Positions 15,639-15,727 of a DNA stretch of 15,727 nucleotides are shown here, one piece after another. The first letter of the stretch is position 1. Each line of letters opens with the position of its first letter. The notes under the pieces are model-generated. The model was not told the DNA's origin. It saw only the letters and a list, made by a program, of their open reading frames with translations, and ran no database searches. This DNA is from Deltaproteobacteria bacterium (GTDB lineage: Bacteria > SAR324 > NAC60-12). The DNA is taken from contig PAZT01000044.1 in NCBI GenBank assembly GCA_002716165.1, positions 1-15,727 of the forward strand, given 5' to 3'. Position numbers and translations under genes: made by a program.

Positions 15639-15667
15639 TTGACAGTACTTTAGCGAGCAGCTAGCAT
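15639..15667 (+). promoter_or_regulatory. Strong sigma-70-type promoter, probably for a stable RNA operon
   Basis: A perfect -35 TTGACA (15639-15644) is separated by 17 bases from -10 TAGCAT (15662-15667). It is preceded by AT-rich sequence (about 15601-15638) suited to an UP element. It follows the ribE stop by 35 bases. It is the best-matching promoter in the window, and the sequence after it is GC-richer than any other intergenic stretch here. Confidence 0.65.
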
Positions 15668-15727
15668 TGTAAGGTTTGCAGGAGCTGAACGCAAGTTCTT
15701 TGAAAAGGGAATAAGAATAGACAGAAA
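15668..15727 (+). ncRNA. Possible rRNA operon leader with boxA-like element (partial at edge)
   Basis: Downstream of the promoter is a stretch with no ATG/GTG-started frame. It contains GTTCTTTGAAAA at 15695-15706 followed by an AATA string. Sequences of the form (G/C)TCTTTGAAAA-N4-AATA commonly lie upstream of 16S rRNA genes, in the boxA/antitermination region of the leader. TTGC (15676-15679) and GCAA (15691-15694) can pair just before it. The 16S gene itself, if present, lies outside the window. One frame without a standard start codon remains open to the edge, so a protein is not fully excluded. Confidence 0.5.

Overview
The window is AT-rich, with dense housekeeping genes separated by very AT-rich intergenic stretches. 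It looks like a chromosomal segment of a Gram-negative, flagellated bacterium. The evidence is a lipobox lipoprotein with a barrel-like C-terminus, a TAXI-type periplasmic binding protein and a full-length FliG. Lineage cannot be fixed from this sequence. An uncultivated, low-GC proteobacterium or deltaproteobacterial relative (for example SAR324-like) is a reasonable guess and no more. I see no transposase, integrase, CRISPR array or phage gene, and no convincing tRNA.

Layout. Positions 1-6255 are all on the plus strand: an unrecognised 132-aa protein that may continue off the left edge, then a tightly packed mutM / TAXI-like binding protein / rsmH / ybeY run, then lipA-aroA with a 4-base overlap. 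Positions 6585-10982 are all on the minus strand, so transcription runs right to left: fliG, then leuC-leuD, then a small outer-membrane-type lipoprotein. After a 745-base gap comes an unrecognised 437-aa soluble helical protein on the plus strand (11728-13041), divergent from fliG. A secreted SGNH (TesA-like) esterase lies convergent to it on the minus strand. The last plus-strand run is a hotdog-fold thioesterase, a possible 45-codon ORF, an FxsA-family membrane protein and ribE.

The right edge (about 15639-15727) changes character. A TTGACA-N17-TAGCAT promoter is followed by a GC-richer untranslated stretch with a GTTCTTTGAAAA box. This resembles the leader of a ribosomal RNA operon whose 16S gene would start just beyond the window.

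Most genes are core metabolism or information processing: base-excision repair, 16S rRNA methylation and maturation, lipoate, chorismate, leucine and riboflavin synthesis. The least explained items are the 437-aa protein beside fliG, the 132-aa left-edge protein, the divergent TAXI protein without TRAP membrane partners, and the right-edge RNA leader. I did not find convincing evidence of an undescribed multi-gene system.
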